This document shows, piece after piece, positions 1 to 8,700 of a stretch of 33,524 bases of DNA (its first letter is position 1; every line of letters begins with the position of its first letter). The stretch comes from Salinivirgaceae bacterium. GTDB taxonomy: Bacteria > Bacteroidota > Bacteroidia > Bacteroidales > SZUA-534. The translations under genes were made by a program, and so were the position numbers. Under the pieces are notes generated by a model, which saw only the letters and a list, made by a program, of their open reading frames with translations, was not told the origin of the DNA and searched no databases. The stretch spans positions 1-33,524 of the forward strand of contig JAEINW010000029.1 of the NCBI GenBank assembly GCA_016342715.1. Reading direction: 5' to 3'.

Positions 1-116
1 TTTTTTTCAAACATTGGAATAACCACTACATATAAGGCTATAACAAACAAGGTAATTGCCAAAATAGAAGGAACTACAATACTTATAAAAAACTTATTAA
101 GATTTCTGTCAGACAT
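1..116 (-). CDS. N-terminal fragment of a membrane-anchored protein, probably a Cache-type sensor
   Basis: This is the first 38 codons of a gene that runs off the left edge of the window. It begins with ATG (114-116), two bases after the stop of the metallophosphoesterase upstream, so the two are probably co-transcribed. The peptide starts with a short polar stretch (MSDRNLNKF) and then has one strongly hydrophobic helix (about residues 9-33) ending in VVVIPMFEK. A short cytoplasmic tail, one helix and an I-P-x-F-E-K exit into the periplasm is the pattern I associate with Cache-domain histidine kinases, diguanylate cyclases or chemoreceptors. No sensor or output domain is visible, so the class is inference only. 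Confidence 0.45.
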   Translation of the reverse strand, partial: MSDRNLNKFFISIVVPSILAITLFVIALYVVVIPMFEK

Positions 117-118
117 AT

Positions 119-865
119 TTAAATTCTTTTAGCTTCGATCGTTTTTTGGGTTGTATCAAAAATACAAATTCCACTTCCATATTTATTTCTAATTACTGGC
201 GGAACCAAAACAACATCCTGTTCTTTTACCAGATATTTTCTATTGTATCGCTTCTTTACAAGCATATTTTCTGAAGCTATTAATAGTCCTAAATAATGTT
301 GATGTCCCGAAAAGGAAACATGGCATTCATTCTCTTTCATAAACGATTTATGCAAATCAAATTCGTCTATTTCAGAATAGAAAACCTGCGCCGAACCGGT
401 AACATTCGGATAAATATAATGTGTGAAAAGAATTGATGTTTCCCCTACTTTTTCTATAATAACTTCAGGAATGCTTTTTAAAAACTCTTTATCTGCTGAT
501 GTAAATAATGGATCTAATTCATCGGCATCGTAAAGCCACACCTTTGATTTCGACAGGTCTTTTTTTGTTGGATAATCTAAGGCATACCAATCATGAGGAT
601 AACTAAATAAAATTGAATTTTCTGGAGTCTTCCTTGCCGAATGTAAATCGTGATTACCTGCAATTATTATTTTGCAATTTTCGCGCACTAAATGCAAACA
701 TTCACTGGCATTTCGAATATCGTAATGATCATAATTTCGAGCACTAAATCCAGAAATATCGCCTAAACATATAATTTCATCACAGCCTAGCTTTTCAATT
801 TTATTAAAAGCAAGTCGCAGATTTACAACATCCTCATGAATATCAGAAATAATGGCGTATTTCAT
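119..865 (-). CDS. Calcineurin-like metallophosphoesterase
   Basis: A 248-residue cytoplasmic protein with the full set of metallophosphoesterase motifs: D-I-H near residues 8-10, LGDISG at 34-39, GNHD at about 70-73, a lone metal histidine in FTHY near 148, and GHQH near 187-190. These residues bind a dinuclear metal centre. The size and GDxxG/GNHD/GHxH pattern match the YfcE/MJ0936-like group of phosphodiesterases and phosphatases; the substrate cannot be read from sequence. It is followed two bases later by a gene for a likely membrane sensor, which suggests a signalling role. No signal peptide is seen. The ATG at 863-865 is the only sensible start because the first motif begins at residue 8. 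Confidence 0.85.
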   Translation of the reverse strand: MKYAIISDIHEDVVNLRLAFNKIEKLGCDEIICLGDISGFSARNYDHYDIRNASECLHLVRENCKIIIAGNHDLHSARKTPENSILFSYPHDWYALDYPTKKDLSKSKVWLYDADELDPLFTSADKEFLKSIPEVIIEKVGETSILFTHYIYPNVTGSAQVFYSEIDEFDLHKSFMKENECHVSFSGHQHYLGLLIASENMLVKKRYNRKYLVKEQDVVLVPPVIRNKYGSGICIFDTTQKTIEAKRI

Positions 866-897
866 AAATGAACTATTTGGAGCAATGTAAGTTCAGA

Positions 898-945
898 AAA
901 AGGCTTCAGAATTGCAATGATTTTACAAAAAATGTGAAGCCTTTT
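898..945 (-). terminator. Candidate terminator after the TPR gene
   Basis: Two perfect 11-base arms (TGAAGCCTTTT at 935-945 and AAAAGGCTTCA at 898-908) are separated by 26 bases. Read on the minus strand the second arm ends in a T run, and the structure lies just past the stop of the TPR protein and before the metallophosphoesterase. The long loop makes it a non-ideal intrinsic terminator. Confidence 0.5.
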
Positions 946-972
946 GATGAAATCGTATTGCTATGAATAAAA

Positions 973-1755
973 TTACTTTTTCGCCTTATCTGGTGGAAAA
1001 AACTTATGAATTACTCTTCCTTTCTCTAAAGGACGGCCTAAAAGCACATTAATATTATTTTTTGCGCTAAGATTACGCTCCCATAATTCCAATGCTTTTA
1101 TATATAATTTAACTGCTTCTTCCAAATTTCCTGCATGTCGTTCAACAATACCTAAATTAGTATATGCAACACTTAATCGGCGTGGAGTTTCATATTTGGC
1201 TGTTTCAATCTCCTCCATTCGTTTCTCCAGAAATTTTAGACCATCAGCTTCTTTTTCCAAAGTTATGCCTTGAATATATTCTGATTTAATTTGAGTTGAA
1301 ATTTTGTCAAGCTCTTTTTCTGAAAAATAATCTAGCCAATTTTGATAAATTTCAATACTTGTTTTTGCATTTATTTTACCTAAACTTAAAAGCGAATCTG
1401 TTGAAAGAATAGTCACCCCATTTAAACTTAAACTACTATCGGCAAAATGAATGGCCATGGTTAAATAACTTGCTGCTCTATTATTATACAAAACTCCAAT
1501 TTCGTAAGAATTTTTATAATGTGCTATGTTTTTGTAAATAGTTTCAATGGAATCGAGTAAGCTAAAAACCGCAGAAAAATTATTGTCTTCGGCGTAGGCA
1601 TTGTATTTACTGTATAATTCACGTGCAGGGATTACTCTAGGGTCAACATATTTATTTTCATTGCTATAATAAAATTTTGCAACAGCAAAACCAATAACAA
1701 AAAGGGTTGACATTACTATGATTAGTGACCTTTTAGGATTACTTGATAAACTCAT
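973..1755 (-). CDS. TPR-containing single-pass membrane protein
   Basis: With the ATG at 1755 this is a 260-residue protein. A short basic N-terminus precedes one transmembrane helix (about residues 11-28, LIIVMSTLFVIGFAVAKFYY), so the rest is probably periplasmic. The C-terminal part has at least one clear TPR unit (AYTNLGIVERHAGNLEEAV) and the remainder is helical, consistent with further degenerate TPRs. An upstream in-frame TTG at 1782 could extend it by nine residues, but that codon lies inside a perfect TATATTTG promoter element at 1780-1787, so the ATG is preferred. No enzymatic motif is visible; such proteins usually act as scaffolds. Its partner is unknown. Confidence 0.7.
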   Translation of the reverse strand: MSLSSNPKRSLIIVMSTLFVIGFAVAKFYYSNENKYVDPRVIPARELYSKYNAYAEDNNFSAVFSLLDSIETIYKNIAHYKNSYEIGVLYNNRAASYLTMAIHFADSSLSLNGVTILSTDSLLSLGKINAKTSIEIYQNWLDYFSEKELDKISTQIKSEYIQGITLEKEADGLKFLEKRMEEIETAKYETPRRLSVAYTNLGIVERHAGNLEEAVKLYIKALELWERNLSAKNNINVLLGRPLEKGRVIHKFFPPDKAKK

Positions 1756-1779
1756 TTTACTCAATTTTTTATTTCCACT

Positions 1780-1787
1780 CAAATATA
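1780..1787 (-). promoter_or_regulatory. Bacteroidota -7 box (TATATTTG) for the TPR gene
   Basis: On the minus strand the sequence reads TATATTTG, an exact match to the TAnnTTTG -7 element of the Bacteroidota primary sigma factor. A transcript would start near 1773, about 18 bases before the ATG at 1755. No clear TTTG -33 element is present at the usual distance. Confidence 0.55.
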
Positions 1788-1867
1788 ATCTGCTTTTTGT
1801 TGCGATACAGTTATTATCTCATTTTCAAAAAAAAACTTTACTTGTATCGTTTAATAATATCAATAAA

Positions 1868-1912
1868 CCCGGGGCCTTGCCCCGGGCTATAACATTTAAG
1901 ACTTTCAGCCTT
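1868..1912. repeat. REP-like double hairpin
   Basis: A perfect GC-rich hairpin (CCCGGGGC at 1868-1875, loop CTT, GCCCCGGG at 1879-1886) is followed about 11 bases on by a second, imperfect hairpin (AAGACT at 1898-1903, AGCCTT at 1907-1912, one mismatch). A GC-rich palindrome plus a 'GGCTGAAAG.CTT' companion is the form I recall for small interspersed repeats in Bacteroidota genomes. It lies between the TPR gene start and the symporter stop and could also terminate the symporter transcript, which reads into it from the minus strand. Confidence 0.6.
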
Positions 1913-1995
1913 GTTCCTTTATGCTAATTATAAATTTCTAGAGTTAGTGCCAAATTAAAGATATATAACTTGAAACCTGTAACTCGCAACTTTTT

Positions 1996-3666
1996 TTAAC
2001 TATGAACTTGCTCAATTAAGAATTTACGTATTTCAATTGGTGTTTCTGGTGTTAATTTAGAAACAATAATGTTTGTTAAAATTGCCAGAGGTGCACCAAT
2101 CCATGCAAAATACCAAGCTCCTAAATAATAATTCATAAATTCACTAAATGGTAAAACAACACCCATTTTTCCAGCAACAAAATATGTAATTGAAAGAAGC
2201 GATACAAATCCACCCATGATTAAACCTGCAATAGCCCCTTCACGGTTTGAACCACTCCACCAAATTCCTAATAGGAATAGCGGGAAAATAGTACATCCAG
2301 CCAATGAAAATGCAACTGCAACTAACTGACTTATAAGTGCCAATTTTAACATGGCAATCATTGTCACAATAATAGCCATTAAAACAGTACCTAAACGAGC
2401 CATCCTTAATTGTCTGCTTGGAGAAGCTTCAGGATTAATAACTTTTACATATAAATCATGCGAGAATGCCGATGCTCCAGCTACTAATAAACCCGATACT
2501 GTTGAAAATGCAGCAGATACTCCACCTGCAGCTAATAATCCAACAATTAATGGATGAACATTACCTAACTGCGCAGTATAAACAACAATGGCATCTTTTG
2601 ATAATTTACCAACCTCTGGGTTCGCCGAAAGAATTTTACCAAATGCAGAATAAACAGGAGCACTCCAGTAAAGAAGACAAATAAAGAATAATCCCCATAC
2701 AACTGACCAACGGGCATCACTTGCTTTTGGAACCACGTAAAAACGTTGAATTACGTGAGGTAAACCAGCTGTTCCAATCATTAATGAGAAAGCAATAGCC
2801 ATCCATTGGAAGAAAGTTTTTCCGGTTGCAATATCCCAAGGCATTGAATATTCAGGAGAAGCAGTAATTGCAAAATCGTGTCCAAAAGAATTAACTAAGG
2901 ACGAAATATCGCTTTGAGCAATACCATATGTAATATCAGAAACAACCGAACCGTATCCTATTTGAGGTAAAATCCAGAAATAATCGAACTTGTATGTAAG
3001 AATGAATAAAGGAATTAAAAACGATACAATAATTATAATATATTGGATCTGCATGTTTTTAGTTACTCCTAACATACCTGAAATTAAGGTGTAGGTTAAA
3101 ACAACCGTTCCACCAATTATTACCGACCACGTAAAGTTAATTCCTAATATCCATTGAAACATTAAGCCAATTCCGGCAAATTGCCCAACACAATAAGAGA
3201 TTGAAATTAGAATTGCAATTATTGCACCTGTTGCTCTAAGTGATTGGGAATAAAAACGATCGCCAATAAAATCGGCAGCCGTATATTTTCCGTATTTTCT
3301 AATTTGACCAGCCATAAGTATTAACAGTAACACATAACCACCAGTCCAACCTACAACGTAAGCCAATCCATGGTAACCTGATCCGTACATAAGGGCAGCC
3401 ATCCCAAGAAATGATGCTGCACTCATCCAGTTTGAAGCAATGGCCATACCTGAACCAGTTCTTGAAATACTTCTTCCTGCTGCATAAAAGTCGGTAGTAT
3501 CTTTCGCACGAAATATAATACCTACCATTACAAATGCACATAAAATAGTAATTAATATAATTGCCGGACCTATTTTAAACCCGCCTTCAAGTTCCGTTGC
3601 CCCGGTTGCTGCATTTAATGCTACGGGTAATGCCAAGGCTATAAATGGAAGTATAATTTTTTTCAT
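1996..3666 (-). CDS. Sodium:solute symporter (SSS family, ActP-like)
   Basis: A 556-residue inner-membrane transporter of the solute:sodium symporter family. A short hydrophobic leader (MKKIILPFIALALPVALNA) precedes about 13 predicted helices. Recognisable family elements are the DFYAAGRSISRTGSGMAIAS segment near residues 58-77, SYCVGQFAGIG, the sodium-site region FSTVSGLLVAGASAF, and a late WWSGSNREG loop. These resemble the ActP/VC_2705-type subgroup that transports acetate and other small carboxylates and that pairs with a DUF4212-type small subunit, as found 26 bases upstream here. The substrate is not determinable. It is the second gene of a two-gene unit, downstream of the gene starting at 4442. 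Confidence 0.88.
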   Translation of the reverse strand: MKKIILPFIALALPVALNAATGATELEGGFKIGPAIILITILCAFVMVGIIFRAKDTTDFYAAGRSISRTGSGMAIASNWMSAASFLGMAALMYGSGYHGLAYVVGWTGGYVLLLILMAGQIRKYGKYTAADFIGDRFYSQSLRATGAIIAILISISYCVGQFAGIGLMFQWILGINFTWSVIIGGTVVLTYTLISGMLGVTKNMQIQYIIIIVSFLIPLFILTYKFDYFWILPQIGYGSVVSDITYGIAQSDISSLVNSFGHDFAITASPEYSMPWDIATGKTFFQWMAIAFSLMIGTAGLPHVIQRFYVVPKASDARWSVVWGLFFICLLYWSAPVYSAFGKILSANPEVGKLSKDAIVVYTAQLGNVHPLIVGLLAAGGVSAAFSTVSGLLVAGASAFSHDLYVKVINPEASPSRQLRMARLGTVLMAIIVTMIAMLKLALISQLVAVAFSLAGCTIFPLFLLGIWWSGSNREGAIAGLIMGGFVSLLSITYFVAGKMGVVLPFSEFMNYYLGAWYFAWIGAPLAILTNIIVSKLTPETPIEIRKFLIEQVHS

Positions 3667-3692
3667 TTTAATTTTTTTTGATGTTTTTATTA

Positions 3693-4442
3693 TTACTCAA
3701 CAATATCCATTCGTTTATTATAGCGATCGGTTAAAACGCAATAAGCGTAACATAAGGCAATAAAAAGTATTAATAAAAATACAGCTGAATAGAAATAATG
3801 AAATGGGAAGCCTAAAAATTTTGTATCTGTTAAAACCGAACGATTATGTGTCATGTATTTTGGCATACATGCCTCAACAATAGTCTGGTTTTCAGAAGTA
3901 AAAACATCAAAATAGGCGGCATGTAATTCAAAAGGTAGAATGCTTGCCAAAACACTATTTGGGCTTAATCCAATGATATTCTGTGAAATTCCAATCAAAT
4001 TTTTCTTTGCTGATATATAATCTGCATTTGTAATTGATGTTTTGCTGGCAATAACTTTTTCAAAGTCTACAACAGCAGTATTTACTGCTATTTTCTGTGC
4101 AGAATCGGCTAATTGCATAAGCGCCCAACTAATGCCATTATCCAGAGCTTTTTTGCTATCAGCATCAATAAATATTTTACCGGTAACATGTAATGCTGAT
4201 TGAGCAAATTTCATTACTTCATCATTACTTGCGTTTCCAGATTTTACATTTTCCCATACCTGATTAAAAGCAATCAATTCTGGTTCAGGAGTTGGTTTTT
4301 CAATTGCTCTCAAAAGAAAGTGAAAGCCAAATACAGCAACTGCCCAAATACTAATTAACCATAGAACCATATTTCTATTGGTTTTAGCCCTTTCGGTAGT
4401 GGGTTTAAAAAAACTAATGTGATAATCATTTTTCTGGTTCAT
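3693..4442 (-). CDS. DUF4212-like symporter small subunit with a large periplasmic insert
   Basis: A 249-residue protein with two transmembrane helices, about residues 24-46 (MVLWLISIWAVAVFGFHFLL) and 211-236. Both ends carry features of the DUF4212 small subunit of ActP-like symporters: a polar N-terminus leading into an I-W-x-V-x-x-F-G-F helix, and GFPFHYFYS before the last helix with a basic C-terminal tail. That family is normally about 80-100 residues with only a short link between the helices. Here about 160 extra residues (roughly 48-208) sit between them and would be periplasmic. They look helical and have no motif I recognise. It lies just upstream of the symporter, which supports a shared complex. 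The family assignment rests on the two ends and context. Confidence 0.65.
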   Translation of the reverse strand: MNQKNDYHISFFKPTTERAKTNRNMVLWLISIWAVAVFGFHFLLRAIEKPTPEPELIAFNQVWENVKSGNASNDEVMKFAQSALHVTGKIFIDADSKKALDNGISWALMQLADSAQKIAVNTAVVDFEKVIASKTSITNADYISAKKNLIGISQNIIGLSPNSVLASILPFELHAAYFDVFTSENQTIVEACMPKYMTHNRSVLTDTKFLGFPFHYFYSAVFLLILFIALCYAYCVLTDRYNKRMDIVE

Positions 4443-5119
4443 AAAAACAATGTTTAAGTTAATTTGTCGTTGAATGGTAAATATAATTTTTAAATGTTAC
4501 ATTATTGTTATATCACATTAACTATCAATTTATTAATATATACGAATAACTAAATATACATTTTCCATAACAACACCTCTCTTTTAACCTGTAGGTATAA
4601 ACTTGACTTCGCATCTTTTAATATCAGGCAATTAAGGCAACCATTCCTAATATAAATCAATTTATAAAGAATTGAAACAAAGGTTTTTGTACGTTATAAA
4701 ATATTGTTTTTTGAGAAATTATTAGAACATAAACAGGGTCACAGAAAAAAGTTGGGTTTTAAATAAAAACACCTTGATATTTAATGTTAAAGATGGCGAT
4801 GCATGCAGATAATTTCATAAAAATCAATTTTAAGCTTGCATCGCTTGTTGCTAAAAACAAACAAGAGGGTTTCAAAAAAGTACGAAACGAAAAAATATAG
4901 TTTCAGATTGAAAGTATAGTATAAAAATTACTAAGAAATAAGACGAATTTAATAGGTACTAAAAACCTTGGGGTACTTTATGAAACCTTTGTGCAACTAA
5001 GTGGTACAGCTATTACTCAAAGAGCACAAAGTAGCACCAGAGATTCACAAAGAATACAATAAGTTACACAAAGTAAAATAATAGTAATATACTTTTGGAG
5101 TACACTGTATGCTAATTCA
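4443..5119. other. Intergenic spacer of about 680 bases with decayed CTTTGTG repeats
   Basis: No convincing gene is present. A 38-codon open frame at 4784-4900 on the plus strand has no homologue I recognise and no promoter. Near 4478-4485 the minus strand reads TATATTTA, one mismatch from a -7 box, and could serve the small-subunit gene starting at 4442. At 4981-5073 there are four copies of a CTTTGTG/CACAAAG core, listed separately. Confidence 0.5.
4981..5073. repeat. Degenerate cluster of CTTTGTG-type repeats
   Basis: One CCTTTGTGCAACT (from about 4986) faces three CACAAAG cores (near 5025, 5045 and 5067) within about 90 bases. The flanks are related (GTTACACAAAG, GATTCACAAAG, GAGCACAAAG). 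This resembles non-coding 'ctttgtg...' repeats scattered in many genomes. It sits just beyond the 3' end of the SNF2 helicase gene. Confidence 0.45.
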
Positions 5120-8062
5120 CTAATCAAAAAGTTCTTTAATCTTATCTGGAGACAATGCTTTAAACGGGTTGTTTGAATTTATAAACAGATCAGCTAATTC
5201 AGATTTACGTTCTTGCAAATGCACAATTTTTTCCTCAATACTATCTTGAGAAATAAAACGATAAACGAAAACTTTCTTATCCTGCCCCATACGGTGCGCT
5301 CTGCTTATTGCCTGATTTTCTGCTGCTGGATTCCACCATGGATCGAGCAGAAAAACATAATCGGCGGCAGTTAAATTTAAACCTACCCCACCTGCTTTTA
5401 GTGAAATAAGAAACACCTGATTTTCCTGATCGTTCTGAAAATTATCAATTACTTCTTGCCTGTTTTTTGTTTGTCCGGTTAAAATGGAATATTTTAAATT
5501 ATTTTCTTCTAAGTACTTTTTATAAATCTCTAAATGCTGAACAAACGAACTAAATATTAGCACCTTATGATTCTCTGAAATGATATTTTCCAAAACTCTT
5601 ATCACCTCTTCAAACTTACCCGACTCGCCTTCAAGATCAACCAATTTTGGGTGATTTGCCAATTGTCGCAATCTGGTTAATGCCGCCAAAACAATCATCG
5701 AAGATTTCTCGACTCCTTGTTTCTCCATATTCTCCAAAATATTATTTCGAACCGCAGATTTTTCCTCTTCGTAAATTTTTCGTTGCGATTCACTCATCTC
5801 ACAAATCTGAATCTGCTCTGTTAATGCAGGCAAATCCTTGGCAACTTGCTCTTTTGTTCGTCGCAATATAAATGGGTGAATTAAGGTTTGAAGCTTTTCA
5901 CTCATTATTTCATCATTTTGTTTTTCAATGGGTGAAACAAACTCCTTTTTAAAGAAATTATAGTTTCCTAATAAGCCTTTATTCAAAAAATTCATCTGAC
6001 TCCACAAATCAGTTAAACTATTTTCAATGGGTGTTCCAGTCAAGACCAATCGATGCTTTGCTTGCAATTGAACTACCGATTTGTATATTTTAGAATCGGG
6101 GTTTTTTATAACCTGGCTCTCATCTAAAATTAAATATTGGAATGGAAAATATTTTAATGTTTCATATTCATTACGAATTACTCCATAGGTAGTCAATACA
6201 ATGTCATAATTTTTAAAGTCACTTAAATTTTTGCTTCTGTTGTTTCCTGTATGTCTAAAGGCCTTCAATTGCGGAGTAAACTTGGCAATTTCATTGTACC
6301 AATTATGAATTAACGATGCTGGCATAACAATTAAACTTGTAGGTTTTATTTTTTTACCATTTTTAGGTTTTTCAACCTTTGCAAATAAATCCAACTGTTC
6401 TTTGGGTTGAGCATCATGCAAAATAGGGTCGTCAATTTGCTGACCACTAATTTCTAACAATAAAGCCAAGGTTTGCAATGTTTTACCAAGCCCCATATCA
6501 TCGGCCAAACAACCCCCAAAATTGTTTTGCTGTAACTGGTTCATCCAATTGTAACCAGTAACCTGATAGGGTCGCAAATCTGCTTTTATGCCTTTAGGTA
6601 AATTACCGTTCTCATTATTTTTATTAGTGAATAGCTCATTAATTCTATTGGCATATTCACTTTTTAGTCCTACATATTTGGTGTTAAGTAAATTAAAATG
6701 AATTTTATTTAGTTTTAAACCATCCGCTTCGGCATCGGCAAACTGGAACAACTCTTTAAATCGAACAAACCATTCCGCTGGTAATATTGCAATTGTTCCA
6801 TCGGGCAATTCAAATTCACGAATATTTCTAATAATATTCTTGCGCAAGCGCATAAAGGGAATTTTAAATGCACCCACTTGTACTGTGCCTCGAATATCAA
6901 ACCAATCGTTCGAATCATCAATAGAAATATCAACACTTATGTGCTCTAAATGATATTTTCTATCGAAATACAATTGTTTAAGATCAATACCCAATTCAGT
7001 TAATTTCTCACTATTGGTATTTATCCAATTGATTATTTCATAAAGTAAATCTGCTTCTTTAATTGTCGTATCCAAAACTGGATAATAATGAATAGCATCT
7101 TTCGACAGCAAATCAATTTCTTTAAGCTGATCGTTTACTAATTTTTCATAAATATCGTGACGAACCGACTTTGTAAAAACATAGTCATCGTTTTCAACGT
7201 CCAACGATACGAAACTATTCTCTATATTATTTGCTAAAATTGTTTTTGAACCATACTGATATTTCATTAGTAACACCGGATTGCCTTGCATATCGTTTTG
7301 TAAATACAAAAAAGCCTTTGGTTTAGAATGATCTTCATTCACCTGAAAACCGGAGGCAACAACCGTATAATTTCTTATTGTATTTGTTACAAACTTCTCA
7401 AAGTAGACTTTTTCGGTTTGCTTTGGAATGCTAATATGATCTTTATCGAAAAAAGGCAAAAGCTTTTTACTATCAATATCTCTAAAATAGTACAGTACAT
7501 TATCAACCACAACAATTCCTGGTGACTCAGCAAGAATTAAAGCTTTGCGGTTTCGTAATTTTATATTTTGTTCTTTATGTTTAATGGAAAGAAAATACTG
7601 TATTCCATCGGCATTTCTGTTAAAATGAAAAATTGCCTCGGCCGTTTTATCGGCAAATTCAATTCTATCGGCTTCGTAAATTTTGCTGTATTTACGGTCT
7701 TTATAATAAATTTTGGTGTTGGTCTTTTTCAGTAATCGAACAATGTTAATAATTCGACGCTCAATGTGCGGACGAATGCGCTTTTCAATAAATTCATAAT
7801 CTACATTTTTAACAAACTCTTTTGCATCATTTGCCTTTTTTGTAAATAATGATGATATGTATGAATCATCGTATTCCGACAGCTGTTTAACAATGGCATA
7901 TTTTTCGTCACATATATCATCAATCTCTTTAACATTACTAATATTTGCACGCTCAATGCTCGAATAAAACGAAGAGCCTTGCAATTTTGTAATTATAAAA
8001 CCCGAAAAAATTACTCCAAACTTGCGATGCTTTGTTACTGCAAGAATTAATTCTTTTGCCAT
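5120..8062 (-). CDS. SNF2-family helicase-like ATPase
   Basis: A 980-residue protein with a long N-terminal region (about 1-490) of unclear fold and a complete SNF2/RapA-like ATPase core. Visible motifs are the Walker A stretch DDMGLGKT (about residue 518-526), motif Ia VMPASLIHNW, the DESQ box (LILDESQVIKN, about 643-653), motif III LVLTGTPIENSLTDLW, and in the second RecA domain LKAGGVGLNLTAADYVF and the arginine-finger region ENQAISRAHRMGQ near the C-terminus. Such proteins translocate on double-stranded DNA and remodel nucleoprotein or RNA polymerase complexes. No N-terminal CxC-type zinc motif is apparent. It starts 15 bases after the SUI1-like gene and is probably co-transcribed with it. 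Confidence 0.9.
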   Translation of the reverse strand: MAKELILAVTKHRKFGVIFSGFIITKLQGSSFYSSIERANISNVKEIDDICDEKYAIVKQLSEYDDSYISSLFTKKANDAKEFVKNVDYEFIEKRIRPHIERRIINIVRLLKKTNTKIYYKDRKYSKIYEADRIEFADKTAEAIFHFNRNADGIQYFLSIKHKEQNIKLRNRKALILAESPGIVVVDNVLYYFRDIDSKKLLPFFDKDHISIPKQTEKVYFEKFVTNTIRNYTVVASGFQVNEDHSKPKAFLYLQNDMQGNPVLLMKYQYGSKTILANNIENSFVSLDVENDDYVFTKSVRHDIYEKLVNDQLKEIDLLSKDAIHYYPVLDTTIKEADLLYEIINWINTNSEKLTELGIDLKQLYFDRKYHLEHISVDISIDDSNDWFDIRGTVQVGAFKIPFMRLRKNIIRNIREFELPDGTIAILPAEWFVRFKELFQFADAEADGLKLNKIHFNLLNTKYVGLKSEYANRINELFTNKNNENGNLPKGIKADLRPYQVTGYNWMNQLQQNNFGGCLADDMGLGKTLQTLALLLEISGQQIDDPILHDAQPKEQLDLFAKVEKPKNGKKIKPTSLIVMPASLIHNWYNEIAKFTPQLKAFRHTGNNRSKNLSDFKNYDIVLTTYGVIRNEYETLKYFPFQYLILDESQVIKNPDSKIYKSVVQLQAKHRLVLTGTPIENSLTDLWSQMNFLNKGLLGNYNFFKKEFVSPIEKQNDEIMSEKLQTLIHPFILRRTKEQVAKDLPALTEQIQICEMSESQRKIYEEEKSAVRNNILENMEKQGVEKSSMIVLAALTRLRQLANHPKLVDLEGESGKFEEVIRVLENIISENHKVLIFSSFVQHLEIYKKYLEENNLKYSILTGQTKNRQEVIDNFQNDQENQVFLISLKAGGVGLNLTAADYVFLLDPWWNPAAENQAISRAHRMGQDKKVFVYRFISQDSIEEKIVHLQERKSELADLFINSNNPFKALSPDKIKELFD

Positions 8063-8077
8063 TTTTAAATTTTCTTA

Positions 8078-8434
8078 TTAACCTCCAACCAATTTTGTTT
8101 TATAACCCAAGTTTTGAAGAATATCTGCAACCTTTTGCTTAAATTCTCCCTGAATAATAATTTCTCCATCTTTTGCCGAACCGCCTACTCCACATTTTGT
8201 TTTAAGAAACTTTGCCAACTCTTTTAAATCATCCTCTGTTCCAATAAAACCTTCAACTAAGGTTACCGATTTACCTTTACGTTTTTTTCTATCGATACTT
8301 ACTTTAAGTTTTTGTTTAGTGGCGTCCAATGTTTCATCCTCTTCTTCCTTATCACGATCGTAATTATAATCAGGATTTGTTGAGTAAACCACATTTAATC
8401 TGTCTTTCCAGTCTTGTTTTTCTTTCTTTGCCAT
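8078..8434 (-). CDS. SUI1/eIF1-like translation factor (YciH family)
   Basis: A 118-residue protein with a charged, probably disordered N-terminus (about 1-50) and a C-terminal SUI1 domain. Diagnostic pieces are the basic RKKRKGKSVTLVEGF strand, the TKCGVGGSAKDGEIIIQG hairpin and the closing VADILQNLGYKTKLVGG. The family binds the small ribosomal subunit and has been linked to start-codon fidelity; in bacteria it is non-essential. It begins the two-gene unit with the SNF2 helicase. A TATCTTTG -7 box lies about 70-76 bases upstream on the same strand. Confidence 0.9.
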   Translation of the reverse strand: MAKKEKQDWKDRLNVVYSTNPDYNYDRDKEEEDETLDATKQKLKVSIDRKKRKGKSVTLVEGFIGTEDDLKELAKFLKTKCGVGGSAKDGEIIIQGEFKQKVADILQNLGYKTKLVGG

Positions 8435-8502
8435 GATATTGTGAGTTTCAAAGTTTATTTAAAAACATCGGTAGTTTATCTGAAGTAACAAACTCAAACT
8501 GC

Positions 8503-8510
8503 CAAAGATA
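8503..8510 (-). promoter_or_regulatory. Bacteroidota -7 box (TATCTTTG) for the SUI1-helicase unit
   Basis: The minus strand reads TATCTTTG, an exact TAnnTTTG match, placing transcription start near 8496 and a leader of about 60 bases before the ATG at 8434. The -33 element is weak. Inverted 8-base arms (CATCGGTA 8466-8473, TACCGATG 8529-8536) flank this box and might be an operator or chance. Confidence 0.45.
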
Positions 8511-8700
8511 ATATAAGCTGTGAACATTTACCGATGAATATTAGGATTTTTTTTTAGATGTTTCGACTAAAAAAGTCAATCTCTGATAGTAAAAAAACGT
8601 TATTTTTCAGTTAGGAGTTTTACGTTCATTTTACTATTTCATCACCTAATGTTACTCCTACTTTGCAGTTTATTTATATATTTATCATAAAAAACAAACA

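Noticed and set aside
4784-4900. 38-codon plus-strand open frame in the spacer before the helicase
   Set aside because: No promoter, no homology I recognise, and AT-rich spacer DNA yields frames of this length by chance.
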